Shown piece by piece: positions 26,670-34,981 of a DNA stretch of 64,000 nucleotides. The notes beneath the pieces were generated by a model. That model did no database searches. It was not told the origin of the DNA and saw only the letters and a program-made list of their open reading frames with translations. Each line of letters opens with the position of its first letter. Within the stretch, counting starts at the first letter, position 1. Source of the DNA: Bacillota bacterium (GTDB lineage: Bacteria > Bacillota > Dehalobacteriia > UBA4068 > UBA4997); assembly GCA_021771915.1 (NCBI GenBank), contig JAETNY010000005.1, positions 1 to 64,000 of the forward strand. Direction: 5' to 3'. The translations under genes and the position numbers were made by a program.

Positions 26670-27877
26670 ATTTGTTTCACTCCCTCCGGCGTTGCCAACC
26701 AAGTTTTGCTGGCCGCCAGCGCTTCGTCCATCAACTCTTTAACCGGCAGTTTTTCCTCCATCGCCAGCGCCTCGGCCAGCCGCGGCTTAATCTTGGGGTG
26801 CGCCGGCAAAAATACCGTGCAGCAATCCTCATAAGGGCGGATAGAAATATCATAGGTGCCAATCTGTTTGGCGCGCTCCATGATTTCCTCTTTGTCAAAA
26901 CCCACCAGCGGCCGCAAAACCGGCATCTTGGTAACATCATTGATAACATACATGCTTTCCAGCGTCTGGCTGGCCACCTGCCCCACGCTCTCGCCGGTAT
27001 AGATGCCAAGGCCAGCCGTACTGCGCGCAATGCGTTCCGCCAGCCGGAACATAAAGCGGCGCATAATCGTAATGCCGTATTCTTCCGGACAGGCGGCGTG
27101 AATAGCCTTTTGAATTTCCGTAAAATGCACACAATGCACTTTCAGTTCGCCATTCTGCCAGGGCGCCAACACCCTGGCCAAATCAAAGACCTTTTCCTGC
27201 GCGCGTTCGCTGGTGAAAGGAAAACTTTCAAAATGCACCGCCTGTACAGTCACGCCGCGTTTCATCGCCAGCCAGGCCGCCACGGGGCTGTCAATACCGC
27301 CAGAAAGCATCACCACCGCCCGGCCGCCGGTGCCAACCGGCATACCCTTAGCGCCCGGCCAGCTGCCACAGTAAACATAGGCCGCTTCATCGCGCACCTC
27401 CACCTGCAAAATATGCTCCGGCTTATGCATTTGCGCCGTAAATTTATCGCCAGTCTGGTCAAAGATATAATTGCCCACCTCCCGGCTAATCTCCGGCGAG
27501 ATGAACGGGAAACTTTTATCCGCCCGACGGCTTTCCACTTTAAACTCGCCGCCCTCCGGCAGAGTTTGCTCCAAAACGCGCAAGGCGGTTTTCTGAATAA
27601 CCGGCAATTCCTTGGTACTGGTCTGCACCGGACAGATTGCATAAATACCAAAAACCCGGCTTAAGAGCCGGCGCAGCAGGGGGAGTTCCGTATCAGCCAG
27701 CAGCGGCACCATAATCCGCCCCCGGGTATTGCGCACCTGCCGCGGCGGCAGTGCCGGCTCAGCGGCCAGCGCTCGCTCAATATTCTGCACCAGCTGCCGG
27801 ATAAACAAGTTTTTATTTTTGCCTTTTAAGCCCAGTTCACCATATTTTATCATTAAAAGCGGCTGCATTTTGCTCAT
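26666..27877 (-). CDS. thiI: tRNA 4-thiouridine synthase ThiI
   Basis: ThiI transfers sulfur to uridine-8 of tRNA and may serve thiazole synthesis. An N-terminal ferredoxin-like/THUMP region (MIKYGELGLKGKN, then FKVESRRADKSFPFIS) precedes the PP-loop ATP-pyrophosphatase motif VMLSGGIDSPVAAW. The C-terminal rhodanese domain of the E. coli protein is absent, as in Bacillus, so sulfur would come from the adjacent cysteine desulfurase. The start is ATG 27877 or ATG 27868; both have AGG-rich sites upstream. It lies 3' to the desulfurase gene. Confidence 0.93.
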   Translation of the reverse strand: MSKMQPLLMIKYGELGLKGKNKNLFIRQLVQNIERALAAEPALPPRQVRNTRGRIMVPLLADTELPLLRRLLSRVFGIYAICPVQTSTKELPVIQKTALRVLEQTLPEGGEFKVESRRADKSFPFISPEISREVGNYIFDQTGDKFTAQMHKPEHILQVEVRDEAAYVYCGSWPGAKGMPVGTGGRAVVMLSGGIDSPVAAWLAMKRGVTVQAVHFESFPFTSERAQEKVFDLARVLAPWQNGELKVHCVHFTEIQKAIHAACPEEYGITIMRRFMFRLAERIARSTAGLGIYTGESVGQVASQTLESMYVINDVTKMPVLRPLVGFDKEEIMERAKQIGTYDISIRPYEDCCTVFLPAHPKIKPRLAEALAMEEKLPVKELMDEALAASKTWLATPEGVKQI

Positions 27878-27913
27878 GCTCCTAACCTCTGTTTCTTCCA
27901 AAATTGCCACACA

Positions 27914-29062
27914 TCAAATTATGCCGCGCAAATCCTGCACAGCCTGACAAACCAGCTGAGAGGCGCGCTCGGCCTCGTCCACCGTGTTCAAATGCGAGAA
28001 ACTGAAACGCACCGTGCCCTCAATCAAATTGCGGCGCATACGCATGGCGCGCAACACATGACTCAATGTATCCTTACGGGAGGAGCAGGCCGCACCGGCC
28101 GCAACCAGCAGACCCTTTTCCTCCAGCATATGCAGCAAAACCTCGCTTTTAACGCCGTCAAAGGCCACGCTTAGAATATGCGGCAAAAGGTCTGCGCCCT
28201 CGCCATTAACACGCCAGCCGGATAAATCCTTTAAACCCTGCAAAAAAACGGCGCGCACCTGTTTTACCTGCTCAAGCCGCGTCCCCATCTGCTCTCTGGC
28301 CAATTTGGCCGCCAGCCCCAGCGCGCAAATGCCCGGCGTGTTCTCCGTGCCGGAACGCCAGCCGGCCTCCTGACCGCCGCCGTTAATGAAAGGCGGAATA
28401 CGCAGTCCCGGACGTACATAAATAAAACCAACTCCCTTGGGAGCATGCAGCTTATGACCGCTGGCCGTCAACAAATCCACGCCCAACTCGCCCACGTCAA
28501 TCGGCATTTTACCCAGCGCCTGTGAGGCGTCCACATGCAGCAATACCTGACTGCGCTTGGCGTCAATCGCCCGGCGCAGTTCCGGAATTTGCTGAATGGT
28601 GCCGACTTCATTATTCACCAGCATAATGCTGGCCATAATGGTATCAGAACGCATCATATTCTGCAAAACAGTGGGGTTCAGGCGGCCGTTGGTATCCACC
28701 GGCACCAAATCAAAGTCATAGCCCAACTCCAGCATAGCGCGCACCGTCTGAATAACTGATTGATGCTCCAGCGCGGAAACAACCATATGCTTGCCGCGCC
28801 GCGCCCGGGCTTTCATACCGCCGCGCAGCGCCATGTTGTTGGCTTCTGTGGCGCCAGAGGTAAAAATAATGTCCTGCGGCTGCGCGCCAATCAAAGCGGC
28901 AACTTGTTCTCTGGCCTCCTTAACCGCGCGTTCCGCCTGCAAACCGCGCCCATACATGGCCGAAGGATTACCATAATCCTCACACATCATGCGTACCGCT
29001 ATGTCTGCAATCTCCGGCAAAACCTGCGTGGTGGCAGCGTTATCAAAATAAATTTCCTGCAT
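27914..29062 (-). CDS. cysteine desulfurase (NifS/IscS family)
   Basis: A PLP fold-type I enzyme that turns cysteine into alanine and a persulfide. The start MQEIYFDNAATTQVLPE, the PLP lysine in SGHKLHAPKG and the active-site cysteine loop GAACSSRKDT are present; length 382. The neighbour thiI suggests it supplies persulfide for tRNA 4-thiouridine, as the Bacillus NifZ-ThiI pair does, rather than for iron-sulfur assembly, since no iscU-like scaffold is near. Confidence 0.94.
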   Translation of the reverse strand: MQEIYFDNAATTQVLPEIADIAVRMMCEDYGNPSAMYGRGLQAERAVKEAREQVAALIGAQPQDIIFTSGATEANNMALRGGMKARARRGKHMVVSALEHQSVIQTVRAMLELGYDFDLVPVDTNGRLNPTVLQNMMRSDTIMASIMLVNNEVGTIQQIPELRRAIDAKRSQVLLHVDASQALGKMPIDVGELGVDLLTASGHKLHAPKGVGFIYVRPGLRIPPFINGGGQEAGWRSGTENTPGICALGLAAKLAREQMGTRLEQVKQVRAVFLQGLKDLSGWRVNGEGADLLPHILSVAFDGVKSEVLLHMLEEKGLLVAAGAACSSRKDTLSHVLRAMRMRRNLIEGTVRFSFSHLNTVDEAERASQLVCQAVQDLRGII

Positions 29063-29121
29063 AATTAAACCCTAATTTCTTTATTTTATATTTTTTTAAA
29101 ATTTTAAGCATTTTTATCGCT

Positions 29122-29967
29122 TTATTCCGGCTTCAAATAAAACAACGCCACACAGCCGGGACCAAGATGCGTACCCACCGTGGGACCAATCTGCGAGAAA
29201 ATAACCTCGCCCAGCTGCATTTCCTGCTGAAGCTGCTCAAGCAGCCGACGCGCGCTTTCCTCCTGCATAATATAGCTGACAAAAAGCGTGGTGCTGCGAA
29301 AATCCAGACCGTCCTGCTGCACGCGCGCCGCAAGCCAGGCCAACGCTTTAGCCATGCCGCGCACTTTCTGCGCCACTTCCAGCGAGCCGTCCTGACAGAC
29401 GTTGATAATCGGCTTGATATTCAACGCCGTGGCCACGGTGGCCGCCGTAGCGCTGATGCGTCCGCCTTTGGCCAGATAAGTCAGGTTGTTAATCGCACCA
29501 TAACCCTGCGAACGGGCAATCAACCCCGGCAGGGCGGCCTTTAACTGCTCAAAATCACAACCCTCCGCCGCCAGCCGCGCCGCCGCCAAAACAATCGCGC
29601 CCTCGCCCAGCGTGGCGCTTTGCGAGTTAAACACCGCCACCTTATCCGGCGGATAATCCGCAAACAACAAACGCAGGCTGTCATAACAGCCGGAAAGGGG
29701 CTGCGCAATCGTAATAATCAAAACCTGATTACCGGCGGCCAATTCTTCATCAACCACGCTCTGATAACGGCCAATCGCCGGATAAGAGGTTGTGGGAATT
29801 TCCCGGCCGCCCACCAAACGCTCATAAAAAGCCTCCGTAGAAATTTCCGTCTGGTCGTCATAGGTTGCCTCGCCAAAGCTGATATGCATGGGCATTATCA
29901 CAATACCATACTGCGCAACCAACTCCGCCGGCAAATCACAGGCACTATCAGCAATAATTCTTATCAT
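29122..29967 (-). CDS. DegV family fatty-acid-binding protein
   Basis: DegV proteins bind a fatty acid and in some Bacillota act as FakB partners of fatty-acid kinase. The start MIRIIADSACDLPAELVAQYGI, the GREIPTTSYPA stretch (TSxP acyl-contact motif) and the C-terminal GPTVGTHLGPGCVALF are characteristic. ATG 29967 has GGGGAG upstream and shares bases with the proC stop (TAATG). A FakA-type kinase is not visible in this window. Confidence 0.92.
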   Translation of the reverse strand: MIRIIADSACDLPAELVAQYGIVIMPMHISFGEATYDDQTEISTEAFYERLVGGREIPTTSYPAIGRYQSVVDEELAAGNQVLIITIAQPLSGCYDSLRLLFADYPPDKVAVFNSQSATLGEGAIVLAAARLAAEGCDFEQLKAALPGLIARSQGYGAINNLTYLAKGGRISATAATVATALNIKPIINVCQDGSLEVAQKVRGMAKALAWLAARVQQDGLDFRSTTLFVSYIMQEESARRLLEQLQQEMQLGEVIFSQIGPTVGTHLGPGCVALFYLKPE

Positions 29968-30848
29968 TAGGCTCTCCCCATTTCCTCGCTGCGCTGCGCA
30001 CAAGCCCGGCAGGCATTCTCCACCAACCGGGGCAGGGCGCTATCCTCTGCAAAAACCTGCAAAGCGGCCGCCGTTGTTCCGCCTTTAGAAGTCACCTGCT
30101 GACGCAATTCCGACAACGGCACATCAGACCGCGCCTCCAACAGCCGGCCAACGCCAATCGCCGTCTGCCGCGCCAGAGCCTGCGCCGTCTGGCTGGACAA
30201 ACCCAAAGCTTCTCCCGCCGCCGCCAAGGCCTCGGTAAAATAATAATAGTAGGCCGGCCCACTGCCGGAAAGCGCTGTTAAGGCATGAACCTCACTTTCC
30301 TCCAGCCAAAGATACTCGCCCACCGCTGCAAAAACCTGCTCGGCCAGCTTTTTATCCGCTGCACCGGCCAGCGGCCCGGCCATCAGACCGGTAATCGCCG
30401 CCCCCACAGCGGCGGAAGTGTTAGGCATCGCGCGCACCATCGCCAATCCGGCCGGCAGGCGCTTTTCATACCAGGCCAGCGGCAGGCCGGCCGCAATCGT
30501 CAAAATCAGCTGTCCGGGCTTGAGCAGCGGCGCCAAATCCGCCGCCAAATCCGCCATGTTCTGCGGCTTAACCGCCAACAGCAGAACATCTGCCTGCGCC
30601 GCTTCGGCCAGCGTCAGCGCCGCCTGACCGCCAACTTCAGCCGCTAACTCCTGCGCTTTTTCAGCATTAACATCATAAAAGCCAAGGCGCAGGGGAACAT
30701 GCGAACAGGCCGCCAGCCCCCGGCCGATTGCCGCCGCCATGTTACCGCTGCCTAGAAAATATAACAGTTTTTTTTCTTTGCCATTATTTGGCTCAACCAA
30801 ATCCTGCTCTGATAAAGTCTGTGCCATTACAGTTTGTTCCATACGCAC
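29967..30848 (-). CDS. proC: pyrroline-5-carboxylate reductase
   Basis: ProC makes proline from pyrroline-5-carboxylate with NAD(P)H. The dinucleotide motif FLGSGNMAAAIGRGL begins near residue 30, the substrate motif VRAMPNTSAAVGAA follows, and VTSKGGTTAAALQVF closes the active site. The N-terminus is about 25 residues longer than usual. GTG 30848 fits GAGGAGG at 6 bases; an ATG at 30842 is also possible. It is translationally coupled to degV. Confidence 0.93.
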   Translation of the reverse strand: MRMEQTVMAQTLSEQDLVEPNNGKEKKLLYFLGSGNMAAAIGRGLAACSHVPLRLGFYDVNAEKAQELAAEVGGQAALTLAEAAQADVLLLAVKPQNMADLAADLAPLLKPGQLILTIAAGLPLAWYEKRLPAGLAMVRAMPNTSAAVGAAITGLMAGPLAGAADKKLAEQVFAAVGEYLWLEESEVHALTALSGSGPAYYYYFTEALAAAGEALGLSSQTAQALARQTAIGVGRLLEARSDVPLSELRQQVTSKGGTTAAALQVFAEDSALPRLVENACRACAQRSEEMGRA

Positions 30849-30874
30849 CAAATTCCTCCTCGCTATACACTTTT

Positions 30875-31855
30875 TTACTGACTAACCCGGTTAAACGCGT
30901 CTAAAGAATGTAACACCGCCAAAGGCTGGTCAATTTCCAGACCGCTGGGCAGATAATCCAGCATCTGGCCGTCTGACAGCAGCTGCACGCTGTTAATCTG
31001 CCGGTAAGGCGCCAGAGTAGCCATAAGACTATCTAATAACAGTCTTTCCTGCGCCGTACTGGCAATCTGCGCCAAACCGGCGCTGAAATTCAGCGTCAGC
31101 ATATCGTCCTGCAAGCTGACGTTTAACAGCTGCAAACCCTCCACCAGCGCCAACGAGGAATATACGCCGCTGCCCTCCGGCGGCTGACCGGCCCAAGCGT
31201 TCAGCAGCGCGGCAAAAAAATCAGCCTGCTGCTCCGCAGAATAATCGGCGGCCTGAATTGGCAGGGACAACGGCACCAGATACATGGCCTGTCCATCAAC
31301 AAAATAAACATACGCGCCGGAGGCTCCGCCTCCATAATCATTAACGGCCAGCGCCTGATACGGCTCCTCCAGCAGCGACTGGTCGTTATAATAAAGATGC
31401 AGCGCCGCCGTGGTGCCGTCCTGTTCCAGCAGTTCCATATTTACCGTGCTCCAAAAAGCCTGCAAATTAATATCCGCCAAAGTCAGCGGCACATCGCCCG
31501 TCAGGTGAATATTAACTACGCCCTCGGAAAAATACAAATCCTTCATTTTAACGCCCTGCGGAATAACCGGCTCCACAAAAGCGTCCGGCGGCCCGGCCAG
31601 CAGTTTCTCCAAAGCCACCCAAATAGTATCGCGGCTGGACTTAATCCCAAAAACCAGCGGCACCAGCAAATCGCAATCCGGGGCCTTAAAAAAAGCCGTT
31701 ACGGCAGTTTGCGGCTGTTTGGAGATTAAATCCGGCGTTAAATCGCCGCGGCCTGGATTTTCCACTTGCCGCTGCTGACAGCCGGCCAGACAGCAAATAA
31801 TCAGGATAAACAACCCAACCGCCAGCCAGCTTTTATGTTTACAACAAATTTTCAT
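30875..31855 (-). CDS. GerMN-domain lipoprotein
   Basis: An N-terminal lipobox (hydrophobic helix ending LAGC near residue 27) predicts lipid attachment outside the membrane. Two GerMN-type domains follow: LLAGPPDAFVEPVIPQGVKMKDLYFSEGVVNIHL, then a second copy around LALVEGLQLLNVSLQDDMLTLNFS. GerM-type proteins act in sporulation or cell-wall assembly and are also found in non-spore-formers, so sporulation is not proven. AGAGGA lies before ATG 31855. Confidence 0.85.
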   Translation of the reverse strand: MKICCKHKSWLAVGLFILIICCLAGCQQRQVENPGRGDLTPDLISKQPQTAVTAFFKAPDCDLLVPLVFGIKSSRDTIWVALEKLLAGPPDAFVEPVIPQGVKMKDLYFSEGVVNIHLTGDVPLTLADINLQAFWSTVNMELLEQDGTTAALHLYYNDQSLLEEPYQALAVNDYGGGASGAYVYFVDGQAMYLVPLSLPIQAADYSAEQQADFFAALLNAWAGQPPEGSGVYSSLALVEGLQLLNVSLQDDMLTLNFSAGLAQIASTAQERLLLDSLMATLAPYRQINSVQLLSDGQMLDYLPSGLEIDQPLAVLHSLDAFNRVSQ

Positions 31856-31989
31856 ACGCATATCCTCTTAAAAAATCTAAAATACAAATTTGCAGGCATT
31901 TTTCGGCAATACCAGCATACTATTAGTTATCTTATCTTTATATTATATCATATAAAAACTGATAACGCAAGCCGCAGAAAGGAGCCAAA

Positions 31990-32580
31990 ATGAACTTTAA
32001 TGCAAACTTTCAAAAACGTAAACTTCTCCGCCAGCTGATAACCCTGCTTTGTCTGGCGTTGCTGCTGCTGGCCGGCTGGCACTGGCTGAACAGCCGCCAG
32101 AATAACGACTTGTCATTTCTGCTGCCTATCTATCAGGACGGGCAGGAAATTCACCCGTCCGCTATAATCAGCGAGGACGGTCAGGTGCTGCTGCCAGTGC
32201 GCGCCATTGCCGAGCAAAACGGATGGCTCTGCCAAAGCAATGAACTTAAAAGTGAGCAAACACCGATAAGCTGCGGTTCTCTGCTGCTGCTGAATGAAAA
32301 TCCGGCTGCACCGCAGGCCGCCGATGCAGCCGCCGCCAGCGCTCCGGCTCTGGTTATCTGCTGGTATGGCAATTTGGAGGAACCGCCGGCCAATATCGGC
32401 GTTTGGCTGAACGGTCAGCTGTTAGCACTCTCCGCCCCGGGCCGTTTTTATCAAAATGAACTGTATCTACCAGAGGATTTTTTCGCCGCCGCATTTAACC
32501 TGACCTTAAAGCTGGACGATAACGGCCGCGCCAATCTGCTGCACCCCAACGAAGCGCCCCAGAGTGCGCCGCAGGCCTGA
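31990..32580 (+). CDS. secreted protein with copper-amine-oxidase-N-like domain
   Basis: A membrane or signal helix (residues 12-30) is followed by a segment with the pattern of the Cu_amine_oxidN1 surface domain: IYQDGQEIHPSAIISEDGQVLLPVRAIAEQNGW. Such domains are common on cell-surface proteins of Bacillota and are thought to mediate attachment rather than oxidation. The remainder, rich in Ala and Pro, ends in a second beta-rich piece. AAAGGAG lies before ATG 31990. Its exact role is unknown. Confidence 0.65.
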   Translation: MNFNANFQKRKLLRQLITLLCLALLLLAGWHWLNSRQNNDLSFLLPIYQDGQEIHPSAIISEDGQVLLPVRAIAEQNGWLCQSNELKSEQTPISCGSLLLLNENPAAPQAADAAAASAPALVICWYGNLEEPPANIGVWLNGQLLALSAPGRFYQNELYLPEDFFAAAFNLTLKLDDNGRANLLHPNEAPQSAPQA

Positions 32581-32644
32581 AAAACAGCCGGTAAAATTTA
32601 CTAAAAAAACCTCTTTTTTATTACGGATATTTCTTTAAAAAGAC

Positions 32645-32673
32645 TTGACAAAAAGCGGATTATTGCTTATAAT
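32645..32673 (+). promoter_or_regulatory. perfect consensus promoter of the type III antitoxin RNA
   Basis: TTGACA (32645-32650) and TATAAT (32668-32673) are both exact, with a 17-base spacer, so transcription should start near 32680. Such strength suits a short, abundant RNA antitoxin. Confidence 0.9.
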
Positions 32674-32679
32674 AATTAT

Positions 32680-32840
32680 GGTGCAGGGATAAAGTTAAGA
32701 ATTTCTGCATACAATAAGGCCGTACACGGCTTTGCATGTATGTTTTACCTCCGCGAACGACGGGGTAGTAAAAATGTAGAATATCGTTCACGTGTATGTT
32801 GGATCCCTCCTGGTTTGCTTACCATGGAGGGCTTTCTGTT
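32680..32840 (+). ncRNA. putative type III (TenpI-like) antitoxin RNA
   Basis: The interval from the consensus promoter to the hairpin terminator has no open reading frame, and the toxin gene follows 19 bases after it. It can form a hairpin (CTCCG 32749-32753 with CGGGG 32761-32765, extended by TTTTAC/GTAAAA) whose loop GAACGA (32755-32760) is complementary to TCGTTC at 32784-32789. That gives an H-type pseudoknot, the fold known for ToxI RNAs. A degenerate repeat is visible: TGTATGTT followed by CCTCC recurs after 56-58 bases. Clean tandem repeats, as in classical ToxI, are not seen. Alternatives are a small regulatory RNA or riboswitch. Confidence 0.7.
32804..32840 (+). terminator. terminator between antitoxin RNA and toxin gene
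   Basis: CCCTCC (32805-32810) pairs with GGAGGG (32826-32831), with an inner TGG/CCA pair, then CTTTCTGTTT. In type III systems this terminator is partly leaky, so some transcripts read into the toxin gene. Confidence 0.8.
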
Positions 32841-32858
32841 TATTGAGGGGGTATAGCC

Positions 32859-33329
32859 ATGCGAATTATCACCATTGATAAAAATGTGGCTGACGCCATG
32901 CACCAGCTGGATTCTGAAGTTCTTTTGAACAAACAGGGACGGCCGTGTCTGCTGGTTTTAAAGCTGCGCTATAATGGGCGCAAACAGGATTTTGCCGTGC
33001 CTTTCCGCTCCAACATACCGCCAGCCGAGCAGAAAGACAATTATTTTGCCCTGCCGCCGCGCCATACCACGCGCCCCCGGCATCGACACGGTTTACATTT
33101 TTGCAAAATTTTTCCCATTCGCAAAAAATACATACAAAAATTTTATATCGACAACAATCCGGGCATGCAAAGGGCGGAAAAGATTATCCAGAAAAATGAA
33201 AAACAGATTATCAATCAGGCACAGGCCTATCTGGACAAATATAGTCTGGGACTGCGTTCCCCCTACGCCACTAATATAGATTTACTGCTGCAATATCTGG
33301 AAGATTTGGAACAGGAAAAAGTAGCTTAG
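32859..33329 (+). CDS. type III toxin, TenpN/ToxN-AbiQ family endoribonuclease
   Basis: ToxN-type toxins are RNases inhibited by a repeat RNA cut from the transcript ahead of the gene. The 156-residue protein starts MRIITIDKNVADAM and has RPCLLVLKLRYNG with FAVPFRSNI, the conserved early strand and (R/L)SN pattern of the family, then HGLHFCKIFPIRKKYIQKF, matching the GLDFxK block, and the C-terminal helices ending in LDKYSLG. A GGGGG site stands before ATG 32859. The promoter, RNA, terminator and toxin order is that of type III loci. The exact subfamily (TenpN, CptN or AbiQ) is inferred from the pattern only. Some family members cause abortive phage infection. Confidence 0.82.
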   Translation: MRIITIDKNVADAMHQLDSEVLLNKQGRPCLLVLKLRYNGRKQDFAVPFRSNIPPAEQKDNYFALPPRHTTRPRHRHGLHFCKIFPIRKKYIQKFYIDNNPGMQRAEKIIQKNEKQIINQAQAYLDKYSLGLRSPYATNIDLLLQYLEDLEQEKVA

Positions 33330-33330
33330 T

Positions 33331-33516
33331 GAACACTTAATGAAATCGAGCCGCAGGCGATGATTGAATTTAGTGTGAACTAATCCAGACGGCGCAGCCG
33401 GTTGGAACACTTAATGAAATCGAGCCGCAGGCGATGATTGAATTTAGTGTGAACTAATCCAGACGGCGCAGCCGGTTGGAACACTTAATGAAATCGAGCC
33501 GCAGGCGATGATTGAA
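33331..33516. repeat. tandem bipartite palindromic repeat, 74 bp period, about 2.5 units
   Basis: Units begin at 33331, 33405 and 33479; the third is cut after GATTGAATT. Each holds GAACACTTAA to TTAGTGTGAAC around CCGCAGGCGA, then a hairpin (TCCA, CGGC, 3-base loop, GCCG, TGGA). In reverse complement this is the same design as the 4231 array. The first unit starts two bases past the toxin stop codon, and the third runs up to the yfbR stop. It may serve as a transcription stop between the two convergent genes. Confidence 0.85.
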
Positions 33517-33519
33517 TTT

Positions 33520-34098
33520 TTATTTTTTCAGTTCGTCCAGCGTTAAAGAAAAGGACGGCACAAAATGCTCCATAAAATACGCCACCTCTGGCCGGGCGGC
33601 GTATTTTTGCATTTTCTCGGCCGACGCCTTATAAGCCACGCCAAACTCCTGATTGCCGCAGTTTAACTCCTCGGCGCATTTCAAATAGGCGCAAAGTTTA
33701 TCGGCAATATGCACCAGTTCTTCCTCCTCAGACGGCTCCGGCTGCAAAACAGCTTGAAAATCCGCTTGCAACTCCAAAGGCAGCTTATGCGCCAACTCGT
33801 CCACCGCCGCCGCCTCCAGCGCATGAAAAACCCTTTCTATATCGCCGTTGGCATATTTAACCGGCGTGGGCAAATCACCGGTAACGGTTTCGCTGACATC
33901 ATGATAAAGCGCCAGCACGGCCACGCGTCCCTCGTCCAAACTGCCGCCAAAAAGCCGGTTTTTAATCACCGCCAGCGCGTGCGCCACCACGGCCACCTGC
34001 CAGCTGTGTTCCTGCGTGTTTTCTTCATAGGTGTTGCGCATCAGCCCCCAGCGCTTAATCAAATGCAGCCGGCTGATATATGCAAAAAAATGAAACAT
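33520..34098 (-). CDS. yfbR: HD-domain 5'-deoxynucleotidase (YfbR-like)
   Basis: YfbR-like HD hydrolases dephosphorylate deoxynucleoside monophosphates. The HD metal motif is visible as NTQEHSWQVAVVAHAL and LYHDVSETVTGDLPTPVKY, and ADKLCAYLKC follows with the last Asp ligand; length 192 matches. AAAGGG lies before ATG 34098. It converges with the toxin locus across the repeat array. Confidence 0.92.
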   Translation of the reverse strand: MFHFFAYISRLHLIKRWGLMRNTYEENTQEHSWQVAVVAHALAVIKNRLFGGSLDEGRVAVLALYHDVSETVTGDLPTPVKYANGDIERVFHALEAAAVDELAHKLPLELQADFQAVLQPEPSEEEELVHIADKLCAYLKCAEELNCGNQEFGVAYKASAEKMQKYAARPEVAYFMEHFVPSFSLTLDELKK

Positions 34099-34197
34099 TT
34101 TTGTCCCTTTCCAATCATGCGATATATTGATATATAGTAATTATAGCAAATTTTTTGCTTTTTAGCAAATTAAATCTTTGATATTTTCTTAAAAATA

Positions 34198-34226
34198 TTG
34201 TAATAAGCAGATTTATAATTTATAAT
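34198..34226 (+). promoter_or_regulatory. promoter of the pspA-zinc ribbon-SPFH operon
   Basis: TTGTAA (34198-34203), 17 bases, TATAAT (34221-34226). It lies about 45 bases before the PspA start. The sequence upstream is AT-rich with small inverted repeats (GCAAA/TTTGC). Confidence 0.65.
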
Positions 34227-34270
34227 ATATGAAGAAGATTTTCAAAAAACGCTTTTAGGGGGATATTATT

Positions 34271-34975
34271 ATGGCCAATGTTTTAACTCGTTTTGCCGAT
34301 ATTATGTCGGCCAATATCAATTCTGTATTAAGCAAGGCCGAGGCTAAAAATGCCGATAAGCTGTTGGAAAAATATATTGCGGACGCACGGCGTGACCTGG
34401 AGCAGTTGAAGAGCGAAACCGCCGCCGTTATCGCCGAGGAAATGGCGCAGGGGCGCAAACTGGCCGACTGCGAGGCGAATATCAGCAAGTATACGCAGTA
34501 TGCCGAGGCCGCAGTACGCGCCGGCAACGACGACGACGCACGCAAATTTCTGACCTATAAACAGCAGGAAAGCGCCAAACTGGCCGATTTGCAGGCCAGC
34601 TATGCCGCCGCCAAGGAAAACTCTGAAAAAATGCGGCTGATGAGCAAAAAGCTGACCGAGGAAATCAACGCGGCCGGCAGCAAAATGGCCGAATTAAAGG
34701 CCAAAATGAGCATGGCGCAAAGCCAGGAAAAAATGCAGCAGCTTAATCAGCGCATCGGCGGCGCCGGCAGCAGTCTGAATAATATGGACGGCCTTTTTGA
34801 CGCGGTACAGAAGCGCATTGATAAAATCGACGCGCAGGCGCAGCTTAATCAGGATTTGGACCCGGAAGCAGAACGTCGGGAACTGGAGCGCAAATATGCT
34901 GCCGGCGGCGGCGCAACTGGCGGTAATTCAGTTGATGATGAGCTGGCCAAACTCAAGGCCATGATGAACCAGTAA
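34271..34975 (+). CDS. PspA/IM30 family membrane-stress protein
   Basis: The 234-residue protein starts MANVLTRFADIMSANINSVL and is almost wholly alpha-helical with long coiled-coil stretches (residues 25-190), the ESCRT-III-like PspA/IM30/Vipp1 fold that binds and protects damaged membranes. It has a low-complexity GGG-containing region before the last helix. A GGGGG site stands before ATG 34271. The next two genes match the Bacillus ydjF-ydjG-ydjI order, where PspA is YdjF. Confidence 0.9.
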   Translation: MANVLTRFADIMSANINSVLSKAEAKNADKLLEKYIADARRDLEQLKSETAAVIAEEMAQGRKLADCEANISKYTQYAEAAVRAGNDDDARKFLTYKQQESAKLADLQASYAAAKENSEKMRLMSKKLTEEINAAGSKMAELKAKMSMAQSQEKMQQLNQRIGGAGSSLNNMDGLFDAVQKRIDKIDAQAQLNQDLDPEAERRELERKYAAGGGATGGNSVDDELAKLKAMMNQ

Positions 34976-34981
34976 AAAATC

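Noticed and set aside
32680-32840. 6S RNA or riboswitch
   Set aside because: The length and position fit loosely, but no long central-bubble hairpin or known aptamer is visible and a ToxN-family gene follows, which makes the antitoxin reading better.
33331-33516. CRISPR array
   Set aside because: The period is 74 bases with the whole unit repeated; there are no unique spacers between constant repeats and no cas genes near.
33331-33516. Second antitoxin repeat of the type III system
   Set aside because: The unit type also occurs at 4231 and, diverged, at 10407 and 40430 with no toxin nearby, so it belongs to a dispersed repeat family.
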